64,000 nt of DNA from Alloalcanivorax balearicus MACL04 (GTDB lineage: Bacteria > Pseudomonadota > Gammaproteobacteria > Pseudomonadales > Alcanivoracaceae): the NCBI RefSeq assembly GCF_025532145.1, contig NZ_ARXS01000019.1:1-64000 (forward strand), written 5' to 3'. The translations under genes and the position numbers were made by a program. Each line of letters begins with the position of its first letter. The stretch's first letter is position 1. The notes beneath the pieces were generated by a model, which saw nothing but the letters and a program-made list of their open reading frames with translations, did not search any database and had not been told where the DNA came from. Shown here in pieces: positions 17,529 through 25,485 of this stretch.

Positions 17529-18851
17529 ATGACACAAGCGGTTTCCCGAGTGGAGGGCTGCGCGCCCGCCGCTCTGATCAGCGCACCCGGATCGGGGCAG
17601 GGCAAGTCTCTGATCACCGCCGGTCTGGCCCGCTTGCACCGCAACGCTGGCCGCCGTGTGCGGGTATTCAAGTTTGGCCCGGATTATCTCGACCCGATGA
17701 TCCTGGCCCGCGCCAGCGGCGCGCCGGTGTATCAAATACAGCCGTGGATGACCGGTGAGGCGGAATGCCGCTGGCGTCTCGCCGAGGCCGCCCGTGACGC
17801 GGACCTGGTGCTGGTGGAAGGGGCCATGGGCCTGTTCGATGGCTCACCCTCCAGTGCTGATTTGGCACAACTGTGTGATCTGCCGGTCATTCCGGTCATT
17901 GATGCGGCTGGCATGGCGCAGACATTCGCTGCGCTGGCCCTGGGGCTGGCGAGATTCCGTCCCGGGTTGCGCCTGCGACAGGTGATCGCCAATCGCATCG
18001 GCAGTCCCCGTCATGGTGAGATGCTGGCGCAAGGTCTGTCCGCGGATCTGTCGCTGCTGGGCGCGGTGCCTCGCCACCCGGACCTGGCGTTGCCGGAGCG
18101 GCATCTGGGGCTGGTGCAGGCGGAGGAATTGATCGACCTGGACCGGCGCCTGGATGCGGTGGCGGCGGTGCTGGCGGAGGCGGGCCTGGACCGGTTGCCG
18201 GAGGCGGTGACGTTGAGCGCGAATTGTCCGGCGCCGCCCCCGGCGCTGTTGGCCGGCCGTCGCATCGCGGTGGCCAGGGACGCCGCTTTTGGTTTTCTCT
18301 ATCAGGCCAACCTGGATCTGCTCACCGCCATGGGCGCCGAGCTGTGTTTTTTCTCACCGCTGAATGACCGGACGTTGCCGGAGGTGGAAGCGCTCTGGTT
18401 GCCCGGTGGCTACCCGGAACAGCATGGCGGAGCGTTATCCTCAAATCTGGCCATGCGGGCGTCGATCCGTGACCATCATCGACAAGGCAAGCCGATCCTG
18501 GCGGAGTGCGGCGGGCTGATGTATTGCATGGAGACATTGGTGGACAACAAGGGCCGGCGCCACGCCATGCTTGGCCTGCTGCCCGGCGAGGCGCTGATGA
18601 TGGAGCGCTTGCAGGGTCTTGGATTGCACGCCTTGTCGTTGCCACGGGGACAGCTGCGGGGGCATACCTTCCACTACTCCAGGTTGGAAACGCCACGCGT
18701 GCCGGATCAGCATAGTGAAAAACAAAGTGGCACCGGCGGTGAGCCGGTGTTCCGTGAAGGCAATCTGACCGCCAGTTACTTTCACGGCTATTTCCCGTCG
18801 GCGCCGGAAGCGGTGGCGGCGTTGTTTGTTGGAGATAAAGACCATGCGTGA
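17529..18851 (+). CDS. cbiA: Cobyrinic acid a,c-diamide synthase
   Basis: ATP-dependent amidase that converts cobyrinic (or hydrogenobyrinic) acid to the a,c-diamide using glutamine; also called cobB. The N-terminal P-loop is LISAPGSGQGKSLITAGL, followed by VRVFKFGPDYLDP and VEGAMGLFDG. The C-terminal glutamine amidotransferase half has the catalytic Cys in PILAECGGLMYCM and a His in FHGYF near the end. The length of 440 residues fits. It overlaps cobO by 8 bases and begins a cbiA-cobO-cobQ unit. Its presence implies that incomplete corrinoids are used, although ring-building genes are not in the window. Confidence 0.92.
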   Translation: MTQAVSRVEGCAPAALISAPGSGQGKSLITAGLARLHRNAGRRVRVFKFGPDYLDPMILARASGAPVYQIQPWMTGEAECRWRLAEAARDADLVLVEGAMGLFDGSPSSADLAQLCDLPVIPVIDAAGMAQTFAALALGLARFRPGLRLRQVIANRIGSPRHGEMLAQGLSADLSLLGAVPRHPDLALPERHLGLVQAEELIDLDRRLDAVAAVLAEAGLDRLPEAVTLSANCPAPPPALLAGRRIAVARDAAFGFLYQANLDLLTAMGAELCFFSPLNDRTLPEVEALWLPGGYPEQHGGALSSNLAMRASIRDHHRQGKPILAECGGLMYCMETLVDNKGRRHAMLGLLPGEALMMERLQGLGLHALSLPRGQLRGHTFHYSRLETPRVPDQHSEKQSGTGGEPVFREGNLTASYFHGYFPSAPEAVAALFVGDKDHA

Positions 18852-19455
18852 AGACGCCAAAACCCCGCAACGCCATGCCGAACGCATGGCGAAAAAACAG
18901 AAAATCATGCAGGAACGGATCGCCCGTGCGCAGAACAGCCAGGGCGTGCTGTTGGTGCTGACCGGTCCAGGCAAAGGCAAAAGCAGTTCCGCTTTTGGTA
19001 TGGCGGCGCGTGCTCTGGGCCATGATATGAAAGTCGGCGTGGTGCAGTTCATCAAGGGCGCGTTCAAAACTGGCGAGGAGAGATTTCTCCGCGCGCAGCC
19101 ATTGGTGGATTATCACGTCATGGGCGAAGGCTATACCTGGGATACCCAGGACCGCGAACGTGATGTGGCCGCCGCCGAAGCCGCCTGGGCCGAAGCGCGC
19201 CGTATGTTGCGTGACCCGGACTACAAACTGGTGGTGCTGGACGAATTGAACATCGCCTTGCGCTACGAGTATCTGGATCTGGACACGGTGCTGGATGACC
19301 TGCAGGACCGCCCGGAAATGCAACACGTGGTGGTCACCGGTCGTTACGCACCGAAGCCACTGATCGAACTGGCCGACACCGTCACCGAGATGAAAGTGGT
19401 GAAGCACGCGTTCAAGGATCTTGGTGTGAAGGCGCAGAAAGGAATAGAGCTTTAA
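18844..19455 (+). CDS. cobO: Cob(I)yrinic acid a,c-diamide adenosyltransferase
   Basis: Adds the 5'-deoxyadenosyl group from ATP to the cobalt of corrinoids (CobO/BtuR/CobA family). The P-loop is LVLTGPGKGKSSSAFGMAAR near residues 36-55, with VGVVQFIKGAF, DYKLVVLDELNIAL and VVTGRYAP as family blocks. The ATG at 18844 has GGAG nine bases upstream; an upstream in-frame ATG at 18826 is less well placed. The length is 203 residues. An N-terminal stretch rich in Arg/Lys (HAERMAKKQKIMQERI) is typical of the family. Confidence 0.93.
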   Translation: MREDAKTPQRHAERMAKKQKIMQERIARAQNSQGVLLVLTGPGKGKSSSAFGMAARALGHDMKVGVVQFIKGAFKTGEERFLRAQPLVDYHVMGEGYTWDTQDRERDVAAAEAAWAEARRMLRDPDYKLVVLDELNIALRYEYLDLDTVLDDLQDRPEMQHVVVTGRYAPKPLIELADTVTEMKVVKHAFKDLGVKAQKGIEL

Positions 19456-19474
19456 AGGCAGTGAATAGTTAACA

Positions 19475-20968
19475 GTGAACAGTGAAAATCAGAGCGCGCC
19501 TTTCCGTGTGACCGGCGGCTCGGTGACATTAATGGTGCAGGGCACTACTTCGGATGCCGGGAAAAGTACGGTGGTGGCGGCGTTGTGCCGGTGGCTGGCG
19601 CGGCAGGGGGTGGCGGTGGCGCCGTTCAAGCCGCAGAACATGGCGTTGAACAGCGCGGTGACGGAGGACGGTGGTGAGATCGGCCGCTCCACGGCGTTGC
19701 AGGCGCTGGCCTGCGGTCTCGCGCCGCACAGCGATATGAATCCGGTATTGCTCAAACCGCAGACCGACCGTGGTGCCCAGGTGATTGTGCGCGGGCAGGT
19801 GCTCGGCAACATGGGCGCCATTGCCTATCACGATTACAAAAACACCGCCCGCGAGGCAGTGTTGGCGGCGTGGCGTGATCTGTCCGCGCGTTACCCGGTG
19901 ATTATCGCCGAAGGCGCCGGCAGTCCGGCGGAGATCAATCTGCGCGAGAATGACATCGCCAACATGGGCTTTGCCGAAGCGGTGGATTGCCCGGTGATTC
20001 TGGTGGCCGACATTGACCGGGGCGGTGTCTTCGCGCAATTGGTGGGTACGCTGGAGCTGCTCTGCGAAAGTGAACGCAACCGGGTCGTGGGTTTCGTCAT
20101 TAATCGCTTTCGTGGCGACCCGGCACTCCTGCAAAGCGGGCTGGACTGGCTGGAGCAACGCACCGGTAAACCGGTGCTTGGCGTGCTGCCTTATCTACAC
20201 GGTTTGCTTTTGGACGCGGAAGACGCGGTGGCCGATGCCGGTGAGCATGTCGGTGAGGCACTGAATGTGGTGGTGCCGGTCTTTCCTCGCATCAGCAATC
20301 ACAATGATCTGGATCCGCTGCGCTTGCATCCCGGTATTGCCTTGCACCTGATCGGACCGGGACAAACGCCGCCACCGGCTGATTGGGTGATCCTGCCTGG
20401 CAGCAAACACACCCGCGCCGATCTTGAATGGTTGCGGGAGCAAGGCTGGGAGCCCTATTTACAGCGTCATTTACGTTACGGCGGGCGACTGCTGGGCATC
20501 TGCGGGGGCTTCCAGATGCTGGGCAGTGTGATACACGATCCGGACGGTATCGAAGGACATCCTGGCAGCAGCGACGGACTGGGACTGCTGGATATGGAAA
20601 CCACGCTGGTGGCCGGCAAGCAGCTGCGGCAGGTGAAGGCGCGCTTGCTGCCGGGCGGCGAAGCGGTGTCCGGCTACGAAATTCATAACGGCGTCACTGC
20701 CGGGCCGGCGCTGCAACGGCCGCTGTTCGATGTGGGCGGACGCCTGGACGGTGCGGTTAGCGACGATGGCCAGGTGATGGGGGGCTATCTGCACGGCCTG
20801 TTCGACCGAGCCGGCGTGTGCGGTGGGTTATTACAGCCACCGCAAGAGAGCACAACGGATTATGAGCAACACCGGCAGGCGGCTCTGGACCGTCTGGCGG
20901 ACGCCATTGAAACGCACCTGAATGCGTCTTTCCTGCGAGGCTATAGCCGCCATCCAGGAAATGCCTGA
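19475..20968 (+). CDS. cobQ: Cobyric acid synthase
   Basis: Glutamine-dependent amidase that amidates carboxylates b, d, e and g of adenosylcobyrinic a,c-diamide. The N-terminal block is [20 protein letters not shown], followed by [12 protein letters not shown] and [11 protein letters not shown]. The amidotransferase domain has the catalytic Cys in [12 protein letters not shown] and a His in YLHGLFD near the end. A GTG at 19475 gives 497 residues. A GTG at 19523 or the ATG at 19532 would give a start closer to the family norm, so the first 16-19 residues are uncertain. It is the last cobalamin gene in this run; cobU/cobP does not follow. Confidence 0.92.
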   Translation: MNSENQSAPFRVTGGSVTLMVQGTTSDAGKSTVVAALCRWLARQGVAVAPFKPQNMALNSAVTEDGGEIGRSTALQALACGLAPHSDMNPVLLKPQTDRGAQVIVRGQVLGNMGAIAYHDYKNTAREAVLAAWRDLSARYPVIIAEGAGSPAEINLRENDIANMGFAEAVDCPVILVADIDRGGVFAQLVGTLELLCESERNRVVGFVINRFRGDPALLQSGLDWLEQRTGKPVLGVLPYLHGLLLDAEDAVADAGEHVGEALNVVVPVFPRISNHNDLDPLRLHPGIALHLIGPGQTPPPADWVILPGSKHTRADLEWLREQGWEPYLQRHLRYGGRLLGICGGFQMLGSVIHDPDGIEGHPGSSDGLGLLDMETTLVAGKQLRQVKARLLPGGEAVSGYEIHNGVTAGPALQRPLFDVGGRLDGAVSDDGQVMGGYLHGLFDRAGVCGGLLQPPQESTTDYEQHRQAALDRLADAIETHLNASFLRGYSRHPGNA

Positions 20969-20992
20969 CCGTCTCCGTCGGGGACAGAAGGA

Positions 20993-21030
20993 GCTACGAA
21001 GCCGCTGTGGGAGCCAGCCTGCTGGCGAAT
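20993..21030. repeat. Single REP unit after cobQ
   Basis: One REP unit: GCTACGAAGCCGCTGTGGGA, then the hairpin GCCAGC-CT-GCTGGC and GAAT. The stem bases differ from those of the other copies yet still pair. It lies in the 264-base gap between cobQ and the Rrf2 regulator. Confidence 0.78.
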
Positions 21031-21196
21031 TCCGGTCCTCCGGTGTTGGCACATTCGCGTACAGACCCGTGCCTCAATGCAGACAGTCATTCCCAAACCG
21101 TGATGAAGCAAAGTTCCTGCTCGACCAGGTGCGTACGCTCATACGGTTCCACACCGACGCAGAAATCGATAATTGGCCTGGAGTGGTGGTCAGGGT

Positions 21197-21234
21197 TTGC
21201 ATGTCGCACCTTAATGTAATACTGTTTGTTACAT
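21197..21234 (+). promoter_or_regulatory. Promoter and putative autoregulatory operator of the Rrf2 gene
   Basis: A perfect inverted repeat ATGTAA-N9-TTACAT spans 21214-21234 and its right arm overlaps the start codon. TTGCAT at 21197-21202 and TACTGT at 21220-21225, 17 bases apart, form a possible sigma-70 promoter whose transcription start would fall at or next to the ATG. Binding by the encoded regulator would block this promoter. The site is inferred from symmetry only. Confidence 0.5.
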
Positions 21235-21682
21235 GAAAAGAGACAGCAGATTATCGGGTGTGCTCCACGTGCTTCTGCACATGGCGGAGATGGAAGGAGC
21301 GGTGACCTCCGAGGCCCTGGCCGGGATCATGCAGACCAATCCGGTTGTGATTCGTCGCACCCTCGCCGGCCTGCGCGAGCAGGGGCTGGTGACCTCGGTC
21401 AAGGGGCATGGTGGTGGTTGGCGTCTGTGCTGCGACCTCGCCGCCGTCACCCTGCATGACATCTATGTGGCCCTGGGTGAGCCGGTGGTGTTCGCCATGG
21501 GTAACCGCACGGAATCGCCTGGCTGCCTGGTGGAAAAAGCGGTCAACGCTCACATGAACGACGCGTTCCAACAGGCAGAAGCGGTACTGATGGCACGACT
21601 GCGTGATGTGACCCTGGCGGATCTGAGCCGGGATTTTCATCAAGGCCTGCAACGGCGGGACCACTCTCACTGTTCCTCCTGA
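21233..21682 (+). CDS. Rrf2-family transcriptional regulator
   Basis: Small winged-helix regulator. The opening MKRDSRLSGVLHVLLHMAE and the helix-turn-helix NPVVIRRTLAGLREQGLV followed by the wing KGHGGGWRL are typical of Rrf2 proteins. Cysteines are present (a CC pair in RLCCDL, PGCLVE and a C-terminal HSHCSS) but not in the C-x5-C-x7-C pattern of NsrR/IscR, so an Fe-S sensor is not supported. There is no obvious ribosome site, which suggests a leaderless message. It is followed 27 bases later by a thioredoxin-reductase-like gene, its likely target. Confidence 0.85.
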   Translation: MKRDSRLSGVLHVLLHMAEMEGAVTSEALAGIMQTNPVVIRRTLAGLREQGLVTSVKGHGGGWRLCCDLAAVTLHDIYVALGEPVVFAMGNRTESPGCLVEKAVNAHMNDAFQQAEAVLMARLRDVTLADLSRDFHQGLQRRDHSHCSS

Positions 21683-21709
21683 CCGCGGCTACGTTCGCCG
21701 GAGGCTGTT

Positions 21710-22606
21710 ATGTTTGACGTCATTATTATCGGCGGCAGCTATGCCGGCATGTCCGCGGCGCTGCCGCTGGTGCGTGCCCGCCGCAAGGTGCTGGTGATCG
21801 ACAATGGGCTGCGACGTAACCGCTTCGCGGAGGCCGCCCACGGCATTCTGGCCCAGGATGGGCGCCCGCCGGGGGAAATCGCCGCTGAAGGGAAGCGGCA
21901 GTTAATGCTCTACCCGGATCTCACCTGGCGTGATGGCGAAGCTGTATCGGCGAGCCCGTTTGATGGCGGATTCGATGTGGGCACGGCTGACGGCGATCGG
22001 TTTTCCGGCCGCCTCCTGATCCTTGCTACCGGCGTCTCCGACACCTTGCCCGACGTGCCGGGATTGAAGGAACGATGGGGACGTTCGGTGTTTCATTGCC
22101 CGTACTGCCACGGCTACGAACTGAACCGGGGTGCGCTCGGAGTGCTTGCCAGCGGGCCGATGTCGCTGCATCAGGCGCAATTGATTCCGGAGTGGGGGGC
22201 CACCACGTTTTTCACCAATGGCGTGCTGACCCTGGACGCCGAACAGCAACACGACCTGGCGAAGCGGGGCGTTACCGTGGAAGCCGAACCGGTGATCGCG
22301 GTGTCCGGCGATCAGGCCACGGTGGCGCTGGCGGATGGGCGGGCGATGGACCTGGCGGGCCTGTTCGTGGCCACCGAGGTGGCGCCGGCCGGGCCGCTGG
22401 CGGAACAGTTGGGCTGCAAGCTGGAGCAAACGCCCATGGGTACCGTTATCGTCACCGACGATATCAAGGCCACCTCGATTCCCGGTGTCTTCGCCTGTGG
22501 CGATATGGCTCAGGCCGCCAACATTACTCTGGCGATGGCGGACGGCACCATGGCGGCCATGGGCGCGCACCGGGCTTTGTTGTTCGGTTTGCCGGAAGGC
22601 GGCTGA
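21710..22606 (+). CDS. Thioredoxin-reductase-like FAD/NAD(P) oxidoreductase
   Basis: Flavoprotein of the thioredoxin reductase superfamily. The N-terminal FAD site is VIIIGGSYAGMSAA, the redox-active-looking pair is C130-P-Y-C133 in FHCPYCHGYE, and the C-terminal FAD motif is GVFACGDMAQ. At 298 residues it is slightly shorter than TrxB (about 320) and its NADPH-binding middle segment (GVLASGPMSLHQAQLI) lacks a clean GxGxxA motif. Partner and substrate are unknown, though proteins of this type often accompany Rrf2 regulators and disulfide or bacillithiol-like reduction. It converges on the fpr gene, 35 bases away. Confidence 0.82.
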   Translation: MFDVIIIGGSYAGMSAALPLVRARRKVLVIDNGLRRNRFAEAAHGILAQDGRPPGEIAAEGKRQLMLYPDLTWRDGEAVSASPFDGGFDVGTADGDRFSGRLLILATGVSDTLPDVPGLKERWGRSVFHCPYCHGYELNRGALGVLASGPMSLHQAQLIPEWGATTFFTNGVLTLDAEQQHDLAKRGVTVEAEPVIAVSGDQATVALADGRAMDLAGLFVATEVAPAGPLAEQLGCKLEQTPMGTVIVTDDIKATSIPGVFACGDMAQAANITLAMADGTMAAMGAHRALLFGLPEGG

Positions 22607-22641
22607 CGCCGCCGTCGTCTGGCTTGTGGGACGTGGCCGAC

Positions 22642-23418
22642 TCACTGCTCCACGAAGGCGCGCTCAATGACGTAATCGCCAGGTTGTCCCTGATGCGCAG
22701 ACGCCTGAAAGCCACGGGCGTCCAGCATCCTGGTCAGTTCCTCCAGCATCGCCGGGCTGCCGCACAGCATGATCCGGTCGGTTTCCGGGTTCAGTGCCGG
22801 CAGACTGAGGTCGTCGGTGAGTTTGCCACTTTCGATCAGGGTGGTGATCCGCCCCCGGTTGCGGAACGGCTCCCGGGTCACGGTAGGATAGTAGATCAGT
22901 TTTTCGCGAATGCACTCGCCAAGAAATTCGTGTGCGGGTAACGCCTGGTGAATGTAATCGTGATAGGCCAGTTCGCTCACATAACGGACGCCGTGGACCA
23001 GGATGATGTTGTCGAAACGGTCATAAATCTCAGGATCCTTGATGATGCTCATGAAGGGCGCCAGACCGGTTCCGGTGCCGAGCAGGAACAGGTTCTTACC
23101 CGGATTCAGGTCGTGTACCACCAGGGTACCGACGGGTTTGCGGCTGACGATCAGCGCGTCCCCTTCTTTCAAATGCTGCAGTCGTGACGTCAACGGACCG
23201 TCTGGTACCTTGATGCTGAGAAATTCCAGATGTTCTTCATGGTTGGCGCTGGCGATGCTATAGGCGCGCATCAGCGGCTTGCCGTCCAGCTCCAGACCGA
23301 TCATGACGAAATGGCCGTTCTCGAAGCGCAGGGCCTGATCGCGAGTGGTGCGAAAGCTGAACAGCGTGTCGTTCCAATGGTGCACACTCAGTACGTTCTC
23401 TTTACCAATGGCAGCCAT
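22642..23418 (-). CDS. fpr: Ferredoxin--NADP(+) reductase
   Basis: FAD enzyme exchanging electrons between NADPH and ferredoxins or flavodoxins. The FAD-binding motif is RAYSIAS near residues 51-57, the NADP-binding glycine motif is GTGTGLAPFMS near 112, and VHGVRY and MLCGSPAMLEEL complete the reductase pattern. The C-terminus ends VIERAFVEQ. The length of 258 residues matches bacterial Fpr. It lies at the downstream end of the cluster that includes FdxA and a flavoprotein, so NADPH to Fpr to FdxA is the likely electron route. An upstream GGAGG supports the ATG. Confidence 0.93.
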   Translation of the reverse strand: MAAIGKENVLSVHHWNDTLFSFRTTRDQALRFENGHFVMIGLELDGKPLMRAYSIASANHEEHLEFLSIKVPDGPLTSRLQHLKEGDALIVSRKPVGTLVVHDLNPGKNLFLLGTGTGLAPFMSIIKDPEIYDRFDNIILVHGVRYVSELAYHDYIHQALPAHEFLGECIREKLIYYPTVTREPFRNRGRITTLIESGKLTDDLSLPALNPETDRIMLCGSPAMLEELTRMLDARGFQASAHQGQPGDYVIERAFVEQ

Positions 23419-23514
23419 GTCTATCCTCCAATAACAGGCAAAGTTGAATTCGATCCCCCTTTGGGGAGAAAACGTGAACGCCGTGATGCAGGCGCCGGCA
23501 TCCGCTGGTCGTTG

Positions 23515-23850
23515 TCACGGTGACGCCTCCGCGCTGTCGCCGAGGCGGTGAAGATCGTCGACACGGTAAAGATAGTTCCAGGGAAAACGGCCGCGGTCGT
23601 GGCCGTCGGAGAAGGTCAATTGCAGGGCGCCGAGATCGGCCATGGCCACGTTTCGGATCGTAATGTCGCCGTCGACCCGGTCAGTGCCGCGCCGCCGGGC
23701 CGCTTCGCAGTACGCGCAGCGGCAGGCACGGCGCAGGGCGGTGCTGGCGAGGCGGGAGATCTCGCCATGTTCCCAGATCAGCTCCAGAGTGCGTCCGCCG
23801 TTGCACAGGTGGATTTCCTCCGGGGCGTTGAGCTCGGTGTGGTATGTCAT
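23515..23850 (-). CDS. DUF971 family protein
   Basis: Small protein of the DUF971 family, which resembles the N-terminal domain of gamma-butyrobetaine hydroxylase. Visible hallmarks are ELIWEHGEISRL, where W-x-D/E-G is typical, the Cys pair CRCAYCEA and FPWNYLYRVD at the C-terminal third. DUF971 proteins often accompany Fe-S cluster maintenance genes; here it sits between fdxA and fpr and near mrp, agreeing with that. A palindromic operator lies in the 64 bases upstream. The biochemical role is unknown. Confidence 0.82.
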   Translation of the reverse strand: MTYHTELNAPEEIHLCNGGRTLELIWEHGEISRLASTALRRACRCAYCEAARRRGTDRVDGDITIRNVAMADLGALQLTFSDGHDRGRFPWNYLYRVDDLHRLGDSAEASP

Positions 23851-23887
23851 TGTCGTTTCCGGCTCCGGGTTGGTTGTTGCCTGGGAT

Positions 23888-23905
23888 AACTTGTCATGAC
23901 AAGTT
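23888..23905. promoter_or_regulatory. Putative GntR operator upstream of the DUF971-fpr unit
   Basis: A perfect 18-base palindrome AACTTGTCATGACAAGTT lies between fdxA and the DUF971 gene. Its core CTTGT-N4-ACAAG recurs upstream of the binding-protein gene and, with one mismatch, upstream of the GntR gene. The form fits HutC/FadR-type GntR operators (GT-N-TA-N-AC-like symmetry). Assignment to the GntR protein of this cluster is inference. Confidence 0.65.
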
Positions 23906-23914
23906 GTCGCGCAC

Positions 23915-24238
23915 TCAGCGTTGCAGGTACTGAAGCTTGTCGCCCTTGCCTTCCCAGACTTCGGCGTCGGGCAGGGGCTCCGACGTTTCGGCCAGTACCG
24001 GCCAGACCCTGGCCAGCTCCGCGTTCAGTGCCACGAACATCTCCTGCCCTTCGGGCAGTTCGTTGTCCGCATAGATGGCGCCGGCGGGACACTCCGGCAC
24101 ACACAGTGCGCAATCGATGCAGACCTGCGGATCGATTACCAGGAAGTTTTCTCCTTCGTGGAAGCAGTCCACCGGGCACACTTCCACGCAGTCGGTGTAT
24201 TTGCAGCGAATGCAGTTCTCGGTCACCACGAATGTCAT
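23915..24238 (-). CDS. fdxA: Seven-iron ferredoxin
   Basis: Electron carrier with one [3Fe-4S] and one [4Fe-4S] cluster. Cys motifs are [21 protein letters not shown] in the first half and [12 protein letters not shown] in the second, the spacing expected of FdxA, followed by the usual acidic C-terminal extension (107 residues in all). It lies 30 bases after the HEAT-repeat gene and upstream of the DUF971 and fpr genes. The most economical role is to link Fpr to the flavoprotein at 25.5-27.2 kb, but FdxA can serve other partners. Confidence 0.93.
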   Translation of the reverse strand: MTFVVTENCIRCKYTDCVEVCPVDCFHEGENFLVIDPQVCIDCALCVPECPAGAIYADNELPEGQEMFVALNAELARVWPVLAETSEPLPDAEVWEGKGDKLQYLQR

Positions 24239-24268
24239 CGTCGTCTCCTTGCAGGCGATGGCCGTTGG

Positions 24269-25225
24269 TCAGGCGGCGCTCAACTTCGATTGCGCCCAAC
24301 GGGCCAGTTTGCGAACGTCCGGGTCCGGGTCATCCAGAGCGGTTTGAATGTAGGGCCGGCATTGCTCGTGAGCGATGGCGCCGAGCGCGCCGATGGCGGC
24401 CTTGCGCAGATTGCTCATGGCATCGCGGCTGCACTCGCCCAGTGCCGGAATGCCTTCCACCCGGCCGAGCTTGCCGATGGCGTCGGCGGCTTTTTCGCGC
24501 ACCTGCCAGGTGTTATCCCGGGTGGCTTCGATGAGCAGAGGCAGACTGTCCTGATGATGGAGTTTGCCAATGCTGTTCATCGCTTCGGCACGCACCTGCC
24601 AGTGCGGATCGCCAACCACGTACCGGAGCGCTTCGGCCACCGAGGCGGGCTCGGCATAAACCAGCGCGCCGACGGCGGCACGGCGTACCTCGGCATCGTC
24701 GTCATCGCGGGCACGATCGATCAGCGCCGGCAGATTGCTTTCCTCCTTGAGCCAGCCGAGTAATCCGACGGCTTCACGGCGGACACCGGGATCGGCCGCA
24801 TTCAGACGAGCCAGCGCCGGCTCGCGGGCGGCAGGTTCGCGCAAGGACTTCAGCGCTCGCAGAATACCCGCCACCACGAACGGGTCGCGGCTTTCTTCCA
24901 GGGCGGCCAATAGCGGTTTGGCCGCGGCCGGGTCCTTGAGGTCCGAGAGCGCATGGGCGGCGGCGTTGCGCACCACCTCGTCGCTGTCGTTGAGCGCGGC
25001 GATCAGAGCGTCGGCCATATCCTCGGACTCAAACTCATCGACCACCTTGGCGGCTTCCTGCCGTACTTGCGGGTCCGGGTCCCGGAGTGCCTGGATCAGC
25101 AGCGTCACCGCCTCCGGCTCCGGGCAGTCAACCAGGTCCAGTACCGCCACGCGGCGCAGGCCGGGATCCGGCGAGGCCAGGCGGTCGGCCAGTTCCTGCA
25201 GTTCGGGATCGTCAAACGCGTTCAT
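24269..25225 (-). CDS. HEAT-repeat protein
   Basis: Entirely made of HEAT/PBS-lyase-type helical repeats: units such as DPDPQVRQEAAKVVDEF, DSDEVVRNAAAHALSDL, DDDAEVRRAAVGALVY and DPDPDVRKLARWAQSKL recur about every 31 residues, giving roughly nine or ten repeats. Such solenoids act as protein scaffolds, and some (PBS lyases) handle cofactors. There is no signal peptide. The ATG at 25225 has GAGG upstream; a GTG at 25231 would add two residues. It lies 7 bases after the ferredoxin gene, so it probably assembles with or matures the flavoprotein/ferredoxin pair. That is inference. Confidence 0.85.
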   Translation of the reverse strand: MNAFDDPELQELADRLASPDPGLRRVAVLDLVDCPEPEAVTLLIQALRDPDPQVRQEAAKVVDEFESEDMADALIAALNDSDEVVRNAAAHALSDLKDPAAAKPLLAALEESRDPFVVAGILRALKSLREPAAREPALARLNAADPGVRREAVGLLGWLKEESNLPALIDRARDDDDAEVRRAAVGALVYAEPASVAEALRYVVGDPHWQVRAEAMNSIGKLHHQDSLPLLIEATRDNTWQVREKAADAIGKLGRVEGIPALGECSRDAMSNLRKAAIGALGAIAHEQCRPYIQTALDDPDPDVRKLARWAQSKLSAA

Positions 25226-25232
25226 GGGCACC

Positions 25233-25466
25233 TCAGCGCAGCAAGTAGGGAATGTTCACGGTGACCGCGTCGGTCGGGCAGTCCGCTTCGCAAGGCATGC
25301 AGTACCAGCACTCGTCGTACTTCATGTGGGCCTTGCCGGTGCTCTCGTCGATCCAGAGCACGTCCAGGGGGCAGACGTCGATGCACACGGTGCAGCCTTT
25401 ATCGGCGATGCATTTATCCGCATCGACGGTAACGGGCACGGCGCTGTGATGATTGGCGATAGGCAT
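25233..25466 (-). CDS. AprB-like ferredoxin (two 4Fe-4S clusters)
   Basis: Small iron-sulfur protein of 77 residues. Motif one is C-IADKG-C-TV-C-IDV-CP and motif two is C-WY-C-MP-C-EAD-CP, enough for two [4Fe-4S] clusters. The insertion in motif one and the CWYCMPCE motif resemble the beta subunit of adenylylsulfate reductase, but the long C-terminal tail of AprB is missing. It is placed 19 bases after the flavoprotein gene, as aprB and aprA are paired (in reversed order) in sulfur bacteria. It is probably the redox partner subunit of that flavoprotein. Confidence 0.88.
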   Translation of the reverse strand: MPIANHHSAVPVTVDADKCIADKGCTVCIDVCPLDVLWIDESTGKAHMKYDECWYCMPCEADCPTDAVTVNIPYLLR

Positions 25467-25485
25467 GGGAATCTCCTCGTCGGAA

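Noticed and set aside
21233-21682. NsrR or IscR identity for the Rrf2 protein
   Set aside because: The three-Cys cluster motif with the required spacing is missing.
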